Positions 37,991-46,093 of a stretch of 64,000 nt of DNA are shown here, piece after piece; position 1 is the stretch's first letter, and each line of letters begins with the position of its first letter. The notes below the pieces were generated by a model. That model was not told the origin of the DNA. It ran no database searches and saw only the letters and a list, made by a program, of their open reading frames with translations. This stretch comes from Candidatus Hydrogenedentota bacterium (GTDB lineage: Bacteria > Hydrogenedentota > Hydrogenedentia > Hydrogenedentales > JAEUWI01), in NCBI GenBank assembly GCA_016182605.1, contig JACPGE010000069.1, positions 124,001-188,000 on the forward strand, given 5' to 3'. The position numbers were made by a program, and so were the translations under genes.

Positions 37991-38019
37991 CACTACATGA
38001 TAACACACTATATGTAGTG
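37991..38019. promoter_or_regulatory. Inverted repeat CACTACAT/ATGTAGTG, candidate activator-binding site
   Basis: Eight-base arms at 37991-37998 and 38012-38019, with a nested shorter pair ACACTA/TAGTGT (38005-38020). It lies about 30 bases beyond the minus-strand sigma-54-like element. The piece TACATGATAA (37994-38003) recurs exactly at 40441-40450, and ACTACAT recurs at 40358-40364, both just upstream of the PEP-CTERM promoter. Function is inferred. Confidence 0.4.
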
Positions 38020-38538
38020 TTGAAAGCATTTCTTTGCGCCAATCTAAACTCCAGTATCCTTCAAATTCTACACGCCTTTCCCCAAAAAGGCCAGCTAATT
38101 ACTCAACCGTGAACACTTGTTTGCCCGCTTCGCCTAAAATCTGGCCACTGCCCCGCAGCCTCCAAAGCATCCCCATAGCAAAACCCCAACCTCACGGTTT
38201 CCAGGCAGGTCCAAGACTGGCCTCCGCCCAACGGCCCGCGAAGCCCTCCCCACGAATGGTCGTTTCTACAAGTAGTGGATAGGCAACATGGCGATAAATC
38301 TGCGAACACGACGAATCTTGACTTCTCGCACGCCCTTTGCCATACTCACACGGTAAGACCGCAAGGAAAGCACGCTTGCCGGAAAGTCAAAAGTTGTTCA
38401 TTCGGGCAATACAGTTATGAAGATCTCTTAATGCCTTGCTCCATACGCAAGAAGTTAGGGGGGGCGTTTTTCCTCCTAACAAATTGCAGCAAATATACTT
38501 ACAGCCAATTTCCGGCTTCGCCGGGGAGCCCTGCCGCT

Positions 38539-38555
38539 CTGGCACGAAACTGGCT
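38539..38555 (+). promoter_or_regulatory. Sigma-54 promoter for the GGDEF-like/SGNH genes
   Basis: CTGGCACG, four bases, TGGCT: the -24 half is a perfect TGGCACG, the -12 half has one change from TTGC, and the GG-GC spacing is the required ten bases. The start point would be near 38566, 15 bases before the GGAGGTG ribosome-binding site of the 38597 gene. Confidence 0.65.
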
Positions 38556-38596
38556 CTATTTTGACGGTCTGAAATCTTCAGGAGGTGCGTTGACTC

Positions 38597-38989
38597 GTGC
38601 AAACGGAATTTACGATCCTACGCCAGTTGCTGCAGTATGAGTTGCACGGAGCCGAAAGGCACCGTCGCTTCGTCTCCTTGGTGATGATGACGACCGATGA
38701 AGGCGTGTCCGGGCTGCGGAACTATATGAACGCCCACATTCGCGACAGCGATGTCATCGCCGATTTCGACAGCTCCATCGCCGTCTTGATGGGGGAAACG
38801 GACGGTACCGGCGCCCTCACCGCCTGTGACCGCTACAAAAACTTTTTTGAACGCGAACTCGATTTGCGCTTCGCCGTGGTCACCTATCCCTCCGATGGCG
38901 GAAAAGTCGAAAAACTCATCCAGATGGCCTACCGCCGCCTTCGCAAGGCGAAAGACGGTACCAGCGGCGAAGTCGTCTACGCCGACTAA
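38597..38989 (+). CDS. Small degenerate GGDEF-like domain protein
   Basis: A 130-aa protein resembling a shortened nucleotide-cyclase fold: an N-terminal helix-strand (HRRFVSLVMMTTDEG), MNAHIRDSDVIADFDSSIAVLM around residues 43-65 (like the 'R.sD.iar.g.deF.ill' stretch of GGDEF domains), and a C-terminal LRFAVVTYPSDGGKVEKLIQMAYRRLRKAK, like their last strand and helix. The GGDEF signature loop is absent, so no cyclase activity is expected. Similar short proteins occur near exopolysaccharide genes. Start is a GTG at 38597 with GGAGGT ten bases before it. Confidence 0.6.
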   Translation: MQTEFTILRQLLQYELHGAERHRRFVSLVMMTTDEGVSGLRNYMNAHIRDSDVIADFDSSIAVLMGETDGTGALTACDRYKNFFERELDLRFAVVTYPSDGGKVEKLIQMAYRRLRKAKDGTSGEVVYAD

Positions 38990-39039
38990 TCCACACCCGC
39001 TCACCAGACAGTGCGTGTGGCGGCCAATTTCGGGGCGAT

Positions 39040-40179
39040 ATGACCAATCGTCGACGTATCCTCACGAGTGTCCTCGCAGGACTCCTGCCAGCAATCCTGC
39101 TCGCCTCCCTCATCGAAACGGGCGCGCGTCTCCTCTTGACCCTCCGCCCCGATCCCCTCTTTGAGCGGGCCGTGCAAGACCTTAGTGGTTTGCTCAGCGG
39201 ATCAGGCACCTCCTTTCGCTTCATCTCCGACCCAAGGCTCGCTTACCGGCTCAAACCCGATTTTCTGCTCCAGAGCCCCGATGGCGGAATCACCACCCAT
39301 AACGAGGCAGGCTTCCGAACCACCCCGTTCGACGAAAACCTGTTCCGGGACACCACCTTCCGCCTCCTGTGCATTGGCGGCTCTACCACGTACGGCGTGG
39401 CCGTAACGGCCAATGAAACCACCTACCCCGCCCAATTAGAGGCCCTTCTCGCCCGTGTTCCCCTCCGCCCGCCCTTCAAACACGTGCGCGCCCTCAATTT
39501 GGGTGTCGGCGGCTACACCACGCAAGAAATGAAGGAAACCCTGCGTGACTGGATCGGCAAACTCAAGCCCCATGCCGTACTGATCCACTGCGGCGTCAAT
39601 GATGTCGCCCCCAGACTCTTCAGCGAAATCTCCTGCGACTACAGCCACTTCCGGAAACCTCTCAAATTGCCCCGGATAACAGCCTGGCAGCGCCCCCTCC
39701 TCTGGTCGCGCGCCGCCACCTATTCCGCATACCGCCTCGGCTGGATTCAACCACTCACCCTCCAAACCCTTACCCAGAAACAACTGCCCCGGCCCGCCGC
39801 CGCCGCCGCCGCACTGGGGAAAAACGGCCCCGAATGCTTCCGGCAAAACGTGATCGACATGGTGAAGATGGCTCAGGACGCCCAAGCCAAAGTGCTCCTC
39901 ATCACCGAAGCCTACCTCCTCCATCCCGACTTCGAACCCAAAGATCCCGATGCCAAAGCCCTCGAGGCCCTTTACCAGAAAGGCCTCGATCAACACTCAG
40001 AGGCGCTCCGGGAGCTCACCGCGGAGCTGAACTGCGGCCTCGCCGATCTCGCACGCGACTTCCCCCTCGCAAGATGGCTCTTCGTCGATCCCATCCATCT
40101 CAACAAAAATGGCAACACCGTCAAGGCCCGGCTCATTGCACACGCCCTCTTTCCCGATCATATTCCCAAAGGGACCTGA
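39040..40179 (+). CDS. Membrane-anchored SGNH/GDSL-family hydrolase
   Basis: A 379-aa protein with an N-terminal transmembrane helix (about residues 8-30) and an SGNH hydrolase domain: catalytic Ser in CIGGSTTYGV around residue 115, block II Gly in NLGVGGYTTQEM around residue 158, block III Asn in CGVNDVAP around residue 188, and the terminal DPIHLNKNG Asp-His pair around residue 350. Such enzymes often remove or transfer acyl groups on polysaccharides, which would suit this locus; the substrate is unknown. It follows the GGDEF-like gene by 50 bases and probably shares its sigma-54 promoter. Confidence 0.87.
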   Translation: MTNRRRILTSVLAGLLPAILLASLIETGARLLLTLRPDPLFERAVQDLSGLLSGSGTSFRFISDPRLAYRLKPDFLLQSPDGGITTHNEAGFRTTPFDENLFRDTTFRLLCIGGSTTYGVAVTANETTYPAQLEALLARVPLRPPFKHVRALNLGVGGYTTQEMKETLRDWIGKLKPHAVLIHCGVNDVAPRLFSEISCDYSHFRKPLKLPRITAWQRPLLWSRAATYSAYRLGWIQPLTLQTLTQKQLPRPAAAAAALGKNGPECFRQNVIDMVKMAQDAQAKVLLITEAYLLHPDFEPKDPDAKALEALYQKGLDQHSEALRELTAELNCGLADLARDFPLARWLFVDPIHLNKNGNTVKARLIAHALFPDHIPKGT

Positions 40180-40356
40180 GCCCGGCAGCCCATCCTTTCT
40201 CTTGCAATGGAATCAATGCACTGCTATACTTCATCCTTCCTCAAGATACGGTCTTCCGTTCTATCGAAAAGCTGCAAAACTTGCCGTATACTGAGAAAAT
40301 AGGTTCATTGTCTAAAGTTAATGCCAAGTCTGCCGAACTAATAAGTGGTATTTTTT

Positions 40357-40374
40357 GACTACATCATGCATGTG
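40357..40374. promoter_or_regulatory. Candidate upstream activator site for the PEP-CTERM gene
   Basis: GACTACATCATGCATGTG contains an imperfect inverted repeat (ACAT, five bases, ATGT) and shares ACTACAT with the inverted repeat at 37991-38019. It lies about 105 bases upstream of the -24 box at 40478, a normal distance for enhancer-binding-protein sites. Inference only. Confidence 0.35.
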
Positions 40375-40477
40375 AAGAGCGTACGCAGACGCACCAAGAG
40401 CTGTTCTGAAGCGGGAAAAAATCCCCAAGCTCCGCAATTATACATGATAAAATCAATTAAGACAGATGTGGCTGCCC

Positions 40478-40495
40478 TTGGCATTGATGTTGCTT
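40478..40495 (+). promoter_or_regulatory. Sigma-54 promoter of the PEP-CTERM protein gene
   Basis: TTGGCATTGATGTTGCTT matches the sigma-54 consensus TTGGCAC-N5-TTGCW at nearly every fixed position, with the GG-GC spacing exactly ten. The predicted start near 40505 leaves a leader of about 100 bases containing a GACCC/GGGTC hairpin (40565-40579) and an AGGAGG ribosome-binding site. The rest of 40180-40606 holds no gene that I can see. Confidence 0.8.
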
Positions 40496-40606
40496 ATCGA
40501 TTGAAAGCACGGCTAGGCATTTAACCAGTGTGTGGGTTAAGTTCATACGTGTTCTAGGTAACCGGACCCCAAGAGGGTCGAGGCTAAACTGTAGGAGGAT
40601 GAAGAA

Positions 40607-41473
40607 ATGTCACTTAAGAGAGCACTGCAATTGACGGCTCTCGCTGTCTGCGTCGGTATCTCCACTTCGGCTGGAGCCATCACGACCGACGGCAACTGGA
40701 GCGATTGGTTCGCATGGTCTGCGGGCGGTCCCCCGGTAGGCGCCGGCAACAATGCCACCGCCGGCGGTAACAACTGGAATGCAGGCGGGCCCGATCTTTT
40801 TGCTCCGGGCGTGGTCTATCAGTCTGTGCCCGATGGCACCTCCCCGGGTAGCGGCGGCCAGGATTATGATATCGAAGCCGTCATGTTGTTCTTCGACGAC
40901 AACACCGGCCGTCTTCACTTTGGCATGGTAACGGGCTTCGATCCCGCCGGTGCCTTCGGCGCGGGTGGCCCCCACTACGCTGGCGATGTTTTCTTCGGTC
41001 TGGGTGGCGCCCCGGCGTCTGACCTTGCCGTCACCGTAGGTACCGAAGTTACTGCCGCCAACGACTTTGGCGCCCGCTTCGGCCAGCTCTTCGGAAACGG
41101 CGGATGGTCGACCGAATCTGTCAATGTCCCGGCGCACGTGGCTGCTGCCGATCCCTACCGCGTGGATGAAGACGCGGCCGGCGCCATCGACCTGACCGTC
41201 GCGCGTGCCCTCTCCGTTAGCTGGGGCACCAACGTCAACGGTTCGACCGAACACAACTTCCTCGAAATCTCCTTCCTGCTCGATGCCCTCGAAATCGAAG
41301 CCGTCACTGGCGATAACGGCGGTATCTCGCTCCACTGGACCATGCTCTGCGGTAACGATGTCGTAAACTTCGTCAGAGAAGAACCCTTGGCTCCGCTGCC
41401 CGAACCGGCGACCATCGCCCTCTTCGGCATGGGCTTGGCCGGTGTTGCCCTGCGCAAGCGCTTCTTCGGTTAA
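40607..41473 (+). CDS. PEP-CTERM-anchored secreted protein, probable exosortase substrate
   Basis: A 288-aa protein: signal peptide (about 24 residues, cleavage near SAGA), a Gly/Asn-rich start (NATAGGNNWNAGGPDLF), a beta-rich body similar in style to other PEP-CTERM proteins of unknown function, and a C-terminal sorting signal. The signal comprises PLPEPATIALFGMG, the rest of the hydrophobic segment, and a basic end LRKRFFG. Exosortase is encoded 11 kb away in the same locus. AGGAGG stands eight bases before the ATG, and a strong terminator follows the stop. Confidence 0.92.
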   Translation: MSLKRALQLTALAVCVGISTSAGAITTDGNWSDWFAWSAGGPPVGAGNNATAGGNNWNAGGPDLFAPGVVYQSVPDGTSPGSGGQDYDIEAVMLFFDDNTGRLHFGMVTGFDPAGAFGAGGPHYAGDVFFGLGGAPASDLAVTVGTEVTAANDFGARFGQLFGNGGWSTESVNVPAHVAAADPYRVDEDAAGAIDLTVARALSVSWGTNVNGSTEHNFLEISFLLDALEIEAVTGDNGGISLHWTMLCGNDVVNFVREEPLAPLPEPATIALFGMGLAGVALRKRFFG

Positions 41474-41495
41474 TCTATAACTCCCCGATCTTTTC

Positions 41496-41528
41496 GGGCC
41501 AGCAGCCTTCGGGCTGCTGGCCCTTTTT
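41496..41528 (+). terminator. Strong intrinsic terminator after the PEP-CTERM gene
   Basis: A 12-bp perfect stem (41496-41507 against 41512-41523) closed by a TTCG tetraloop and followed by five T residues. Confidence 0.95.
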
Positions 41529-41616
41529 CGATCCAGCCCCCCCAAGCGCCACCCGCCTCCCCCAGTATGCACTCTCGTAACACACCCGCCCGGCACCATG
41601 AGTTTTTGTTGCATCA

Positions 41617-41642
41617 CATAAGTTTACTATGCTAAACTTATG
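41617..41642. promoter_or_regulatory. 26-bp AT-rich palindrome, candidate operator upstream of the YwiC-like gene
   Basis: Perfect ten-base arms CATAAGTTTA and TAAACTTATG around a six-base centre. It lies 41-62 bases before the possible starts of the YwiC-like gene and stands out against the GC-rich surroundings. A -35-like TTGCAT (41609-41614) is next to it. There is no T run, so it looks like a repressor site rather than a terminator. No regulator gene adjoins it. Confidence 0.55.
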
Positions 41643-41683
41643 GGGCTGGTGCGCCGCCTGCCCGGCTCTAAGGGTATATAACA

Positions 41684-42514
41684 TTGTCACCGAATTCGGA
41701 GTGTGTGTTTCGTTGGCGCTACGCCATTCCCCCTGAAAAAGGCGGTTGGATTTGGTGGATCGGCCCCCTCGTCATCGGTGTGACCGCAGCCGGGGAACTC
41801 CATCCGGACTTCTTGGCCATCTTGCTTGGCGCCTTCTCCGGATTCTGCATCCGCCAGCCCCTGAGCGTGCTCGTACGAGCATGGGCCCATAGGCGGCAAA
41901 ACACCTCCGCGCGCCCATACCTGATCTGGAGCGCAATTCATAGCCTCATCATCGCCGGCGCAGGAGGCGCCTTACTCGCACGGGGCTATATTGGAACCCT
42001 AAGCTTTGCACTCGCTGCCCTTCCCGTCTTTATATGGGATCTATGGCTGCTCGCCCGGGGGGCAGGGCGTCACCAGGCCGCCCGGGACATAGCCGCCACC
42101 GCAGTCCTGGCACTCACCGGACCGGCCGCATACTGGACCTGCGGCGGTGGAGACGCCCCAACAGCCCTGCTCACTTGGCTGCCGCCGGCCCTTCAGTCCG
42201 CGGTCTCCGTGGTTCATATGCTGCTCCGTCTCGAACAGCGCCGATGGAGACAGCTTCCGCCACTCGCCGAAAGGCTGAAGTATGGGGCCTTGCCACTGAC
42301 CATGCACATGGGGGCACTGGGTACGGCGCTCCTGCTTTTCCAGGGGCGGGCATGGTTTGCTTTGGCCGCGCTGGCCTTCGCCCTGCCCGCCGCAGAGGGG
42401 CTTTGGGCCGTCCTCGCGCCACAGACCGGCGCCACTCCGAAACAACTCGGCATGCGCCAGCTTTTCGTGAGCACCGCCTCAATGGCGCTGATCGCCTGCG
42501 CACTGACAGCATAG
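41684..42514 (+). CDS. YwiC-like integral membrane protein
   Basis: A 276-aa hydrophobic protein with about seven to eight helices. The opening RYAIPPEKGGWIWWIGPLVIG is the YwiC-like family's 'P.EHG.W......P...G' element. Family function is unknown. The start is uncertain: a TTG at 41684 or a GTG at 41705, which has GGAG very close before it. A 26-bp palindrome upstream may control it. Confidence 0.75.
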   Translation: MSPNSECVFRWRYAIPPEKGGWIWWIGPLVIGVTAAGELHPDFLAILLGAFSGFCIRQPLSVLVRAWAHRRQNTSARPYLIWSAIHSLIIAGAGGALLARGYIGTLSFALAALPVFIWDLWLLARGAGRHQAARDIAATAVLALTGPAAYWTCGGGDAPTALLTWLPPALQSAVSVVHMLLRLEQRRWRQLPPLAERLKYGALPLTMHMGALGTALLLFQGRAWFALAALAFALPAAEGLWAVLAPQTGATPKQLGMRQLFVSTASMALIACALTA

Positions 42515-42694
42515 CGCCACTGTATGCTCCCCGCTTGAAATGGTGATGGATCGCCGTTGCGCCAACGGGTAGAATCGAGCGGGTCACCTGAGGCCGGAAG
42601 TTGGCACAAAGCACGCCTACCCATCCAAAGCCTAAGTCCCACGCCACGCCGTTGCTCCAAGAAGTCGATCCGAAAGCCCAAAGGGGAACGTTCC

Positions 42695-43870
42695 ATGGGG
42701 TTGGATACATCGTCAACTTCGAAGCCCGTGCCGAACAAATCCGCACGCGGCATTGGGTTCCTCATTCTCTTTGGATTGCCCTTCCTGCTCGCAGGCGCCG
42801 GGATTATCTACTTCTTCTCCGTGCGCCCCCTCCTGCAACTCTTCGCCGCGCAATCCTGGGAAACCGTGCCCTGCACCATCTTGAGCAGCGAAATCGAAAC
42901 CTCAAGCAGCGATGACGGCGCAACCTACCGCATTCGAATCAAATACACCTACACCATCGATGGCAACACCTTCGACGGGGACGACTACAACTTCCTCGAT
43001 TACGCGTCGAGTGGCCTTGCACGCAAACAGCGCGTGGTGGATCAGTACCCCCCAGGATCCAGTGCCGCCTGCCACGTGAATCCAAACGAACCCGGACAGA
43101 GCGTCTTATCCATCGCACTTGGCCCGGGGTACTTCGTCGGGCTCTTCGGGCTCATCTTCGCCGCGGTCGGGGCTGGACTCATGTTTGCCGGCACGCGTGG
43201 CGGCAAGATGCACGAAGCCCGGCTGGCCCGCGCCAAAGCCGCTGCGGCAAAAGCCCTTCCCAGTGCCGTGGAAGACCCCAACGGGCGCGAACTTAAAGCC
43301 GCGGGCAGCCCCGTGGGCGCCGCAATCGCCCTTTTCGTCTTCGGGGCAATCTGGAATGGCATCACCTTCACCATCCTTTACCAGACTTGGGGAGACGGCC
43401 TCTTTCCAACCCTCTTCCTCTCCATCTTTCTCTTCATCGGCATCGCCGTGGCCCTCGGCTTTGTCTATGCCGTGCTCGCCATCTTCAATCCCCGGCCCCG
43501 CCTCTTCCTGGCGCCCGGGCAGGTGCGGCTCGCAGGCGCCGCAACGCTCGATTACGAATTCTCCGGCGCCACGCACCGCATCCGGCGATTGCGCATCTAT
43601 CTCGAAGGCAGGGAAGAAGCCCGCTACCGCCGCGGTACCGATACCGTCCGCGTCGAACACCTCTTTCTGCGCCAGGTCCTTCTCGATTCCCAGGATCAGA
43701 CGATCATCGATGGCGGCCGCGCCCAACTCACCTTCCCCGAATACTCCATGCACACCTTCACCGCCGCAAACAACAAGATTTTCTGGGTGCTCAAAATCCA
43801 CGGCGAGATTGCTCGGTGGCCCGATGTGAACGAATCCTTCGAAATCGAGGTCCTGCCGCTGGGCGGGTAA
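42695..43870 (+). CDS. DUF3592-like membrane protein
   Basis: A 391-aa protein: helix 1 (about residues 20-45), then a domain with WETVPCTILSSEIETSS, YRIRIKYTYTIDG and DQYPPGSSAACHVNPNEPGQSVL typical of DUF3592, helix 2 (about 148-170), a charged linker, two further helices (about 210-270) and a C-terminal beta-rich domain. The function of the family is unknown. The ATG at 42695 begins where membrane-protein features start; AAAGGGGAA precedes it by about five bases. No clear operon partner. Confidence 0.75.
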   Translation: MGLDTSSTSKPVPNKSARGIGFLILFGLPFLLAGAGIIYFFSVRPLLQLFAAQSWETVPCTILSSEIETSSSDDGATYRIRIKYTYTIDGNTFDGDDYNFLDYASSGLARKQRVVDQYPPGSSAACHVNPNEPGQSVLSIALGPGYFVGLFGLIFAAVGAGLMFAGTRGGKMHEARLARAKAAAAKALPSAVEDPNGRELKAAGSPVGAAIALFVFGAIWNGITFTILYQTWGDGLFPTLFLSIFLFIGIAVALGFVYAVLAIFNPRPRLFLAPGQVRLAGAATLDYEFSGATHRIRRLRIYLEGREEARYRRGTDTVRVEHLFLRQVLLDSQDQTIIDGGRAQLTFPEYSMHTFTAANNKIFWVLKIHGEIARWPDVNESFEIEVLPLGG

Positions 43871-43939
43871 GACTACTGGAAAGTTTCCGTCGCACCGCTC
43901 TTTCAAGATCTTCCAAGCCGGCACGATGTGCGAACGCAC

Positions 43940-44428
43940 TTACTCCGGCATACTGAGAGGAGACGCGGAAACCACAACCCCATCCTCATCCGCGTAGAGG
44001 TAGTGCCCCGGCACAAAGGTCACTCCGGCAAAGCGCACCTCCACGTTGTGATCGCCCAGATCCCGTTTCTCTGTCTTGCACGGATGCGTGCCAAGCGCTT
44101 TCACCCCCAGATCCATCCTCCCGATGGCCTCAGAGTCACGAATGCAACCGTAGATCAAGATTCCCATCCAGCCGTTCGACACGGCCTTGGCCGCAAGCAG
44201 GTCCCCCAGCATGGCGCGCCGCATGGAACCGCCGCCATCCACCACCAGCACCTTGCCCTCGCCCGGCCGGCCCACGCACTCCCGCACCTGGCTGTTGTCT
44301 TCAAAGGCCTTTACCGTTTCAATTTCGCCATGAAAGGAGACGCGGCCGCCAAAATCGCGAAAGGGCAGCTCCCCGATCTGCAAGGTATCCGCATGCCGAT
44401 CACAAAGGTCCGCTGTCTTGAAGGACAT
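43940..44428 (-). CDS. rraA: RraA-like protein (RNase E regulator / HMG aldolase fold)
   Basis: A 162-aa protein of normal RraA length with [38 protein letters not shown] around residue 70, [18 protein letters not shown] around residue 90 and [13 protein letters not shown]. RraA binds and inhibits RNase E in E. coli; close relatives are 4-hydroxy-4-methyl-2-oxoglutarate aldolases with the same fold, so the role here cannot be fixed. The ATG at 44428 has GGGAG six bases before it; the frame extends upstream without support. Confidence 0.87.
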   Translation of the reverse strand: MSFKTADLCDRHADTLQIGELPFRDFGGRVSFHGEIETVKAFEDNSQVRECVGRPGEGKVLVVDGGGSMRRAMLGDLLAAKAVSNGWMGILIYGCIRDSEAIGRMDLGVKALGTHPCKTEKRDLGDHNVEVRFAGVTFVPGHYLYADEDGVVVSASPLSMPE

Positions 44429-44710
44429 GGTTTGCTCCCGGATTAGTGCCGTGTTGGGGCCATTCTGGCCGCCAGCCCTCAGTCTGCCGCCGGCCTTTTC
44501 CATCGGAATTTCCCCTATTATGCCCCCCGGATAGCCCGATTTCGACTTTTCCTCCGGCGCACGCAGGCTGTCTTTTCGGCCCGCTTCCCTGTACAATGAT
44601 GCGTGCGGACTGGCAGGCGAGAGCGGAATAGAGGCCTTGCCGCAGTGTGTTTACTCTAGGTATCGTCTTCATTCTTCGTTTTATAACCCCTCTTTGGGAA
44701 AGAAGTTATC

Positions 44711-45874
44711 ATGAGCGTCACCACGCAGGACAGCGCCTTTTCCGTGGCCCGGCTCTACGAGTCCGCCACGCGCATGTACAGCACCATCCCCTATAAGTTC
44801 TTCAAGAACGGTTACTCCTTCCCTGCATGGCACTACTACATCGAAGTCACGCGCCGCTGCAACTTGCGCTGCAAGATGTGCCAGTACATCGAATGGCTCG
44901 AAAATGTGCCCATCAAGGAACAGATGGTGGGCGAGCTGAGCACCGAGGAATGGCTGAACGTCATCGACCAGATCCCCCGCTTCAGCCTCATCACCTTCAC
45001 CGGCGGTGAAGTCTTCGTGCGCAAAGACTTCATGCAGATTCTCACCCACGCCAGCAGGAAGGCCCGCACCCACTTCATCTCAAACACCACCATGCTGCCG
45101 GAAGATCGCGCGCAGGCCGTAGTCGATCTCGCACCGCGCAAGCTCGGCGGCATCGGGTTCAATTTCGCCGGCACCTCCATCGAAGGCCCCGGCGATCGCC
45201 ACGACGAAATCCGCCAGATGAAAGGAGCCTGGGAACGTTCCATGCACGGCATCCGCGAACTGCGCAACTACCGCGATGCAGCCGGCAAGACCTGCCCCCT
45301 GATACACGTCACCACCGTTCTCCAAAAAGACAATATGGATGTGCTCCATCTCATGCCCAAGCTTATCAAAGATGCGGGCGCGGATGTCCTGAATCTGGTG
45401 ACCGAAACGCGCATGCACGATCTGCCCAATCTGGGCGAGGTCGATCCGGCCAGCTTCAACGATGACGAGGTGCGCTTCCCGCGGATTCCGCGCCAGGAAC
45501 TCGCCGACGCCCTGAACCGCACCGCCGCCGAAGCACAACAGCACGGCATTGAGCTGCGCTTGCCCCGCATGCCCAAAGAGGATCTCCTGGACTATTACGA
45601 GACCAGCATCAACCTCAAGGACTACGAGTGCCGCAACGCGTGGAACACCCTCATCATTGGCCGCCAGGGCGATGTCTACCCGTGCTGGATCCAAAAAGCC
45701 GGCAACACCCGCGAAGCTTCGCTCAAAGAGATCTGGAACAACGCCACCATGCGGAATTTCAGGCGCACCTGCCAGCAGAAACTCTTTGCCATGTGCCCGG
45801 GCTGCTGCTTTCTCGATCACAAGAGCGAGCGCCGCTCCGATCGCGATGCCGGCTCCGCATCCACGGTCGCCTGA
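44711..45874 (+). CDS. Radical SAM protein with SPASM-like C-terminus
   Basis: A 387-aa protein: EVTRRCNLRCKMCQYIEW around residue 47 (CxxxCxxC for the SAM-binding 4Fe4S cluster), FTGGEVFVRKDF around residue 96 (GGE motif), and a C-terminal cysteine set (Cys in DYECRNAW, GDVYPCWI, then MCPGCC) like SPASM domains that bind extra clusters. Such enzymes modify peptides or act as anaerobic maturases; no precursor peptide gene is visible beside it. RBS-like GGGAAAGAAG precedes the ATG. It converges with the protease gene. Confidence 0.9.
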   Translation: MSVTTQDSAFSVARLYESATRMYSTIPYKFFKNGYSFPAWHYYIEVTRRCNLRCKMCQYIEWLENVPIKEQMVGELSTEEWLNVIDQIPRFSLITFTGGEVFVRKDFMQILTHASRKARTHFISNTTMLPEDRAQAVVDLAPRKLGGIGFNFAGTSIEGPGDRHDEIRQMKGAWERSMHGIRELRNYRDAAGKTCPLIHVTTVLQKDNMDVLHLMPKLIKDAGADVLNLVTETRMHDLPNLGEVDPASFNDDEVRFPRIPRQELADALNRTAAEAQQHGIELRLPRMPKEDLLDYYETSINLKDYECRNAWNTLIIGRQGDVYPCWIQKAGNTREASLKEIWNNATMRNFRRTCQQKLFAMCPGCCFLDHKSERRSDRDAGSASTVA

Positions 45875-45910
45875 GAACACGCTCCCGCCCGCTATTCCAG
45901 CGGACCGGTT

Positions 45911-46078
45911 TCAGGTCTCCGGGCGCCCGGTGGATGAACCCGTGCCACCGTGAAGCTGGCGCAACACTTCCCGGAATTCCTGCGTGTTCTTCAGGATATG
46001 GGCCCCCATATGCTCCAGCAGATCGCGGTGTGCTTGCGCGCCGCGGCCCCAGCCGAGGCTGTGCCTTCGTGTCGCCAA
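45911..46078 (-). CDS. Possible small protein, weakly supported
   Basis: A 55-codon frame downstream of the protease gene on the same strand, starting at a TTG. It encodes a helix-like AHRDLLEHMGAHILKNTQEF followed by REVLRQL and a Gly/Thr tail. The composition is protein-like, but there is no clear ribosome-binding site (an internal ATG has GGAG only three bases away) and no recognised family. It may be chance or the relic of a longer gene. Confidence 0.2.
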   Translation of the reverse strand: MATRRHSLGWGRGAQAHRDLLEHMGAHILKNTQEFREVLRQLHGGTGSSTGRPET

Positions 46079-46093
46079 TCGCCGTCGTGGCTG

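Larger units (their letters stand above)
37868..38596. other. 729-bp intergenic control region between divergent halves of the exosortase locus
   Basis: No convincing gene in either direction. It holds a minus-strand sigma-54-like element (37945-37961), an inverted repeat (37991-38019), a G-run hairpin GTTAGG/CCTAAC at 38454-38480, a small CCGGC/GCCGG hairpin near 38513-38525 and a plus-strand sigma-54 element (38539-38555). The base composition is less GC-rich than the flanking genes. Confidence 0.6.

Noticed and set aside
38275-38640. 121-codon plus-strand frame before the GGDEF-like gene
   Set aside because: No ribosome-binding site, odd composition, and it runs across the sigma-54 promoter and into the real gene in another frame.
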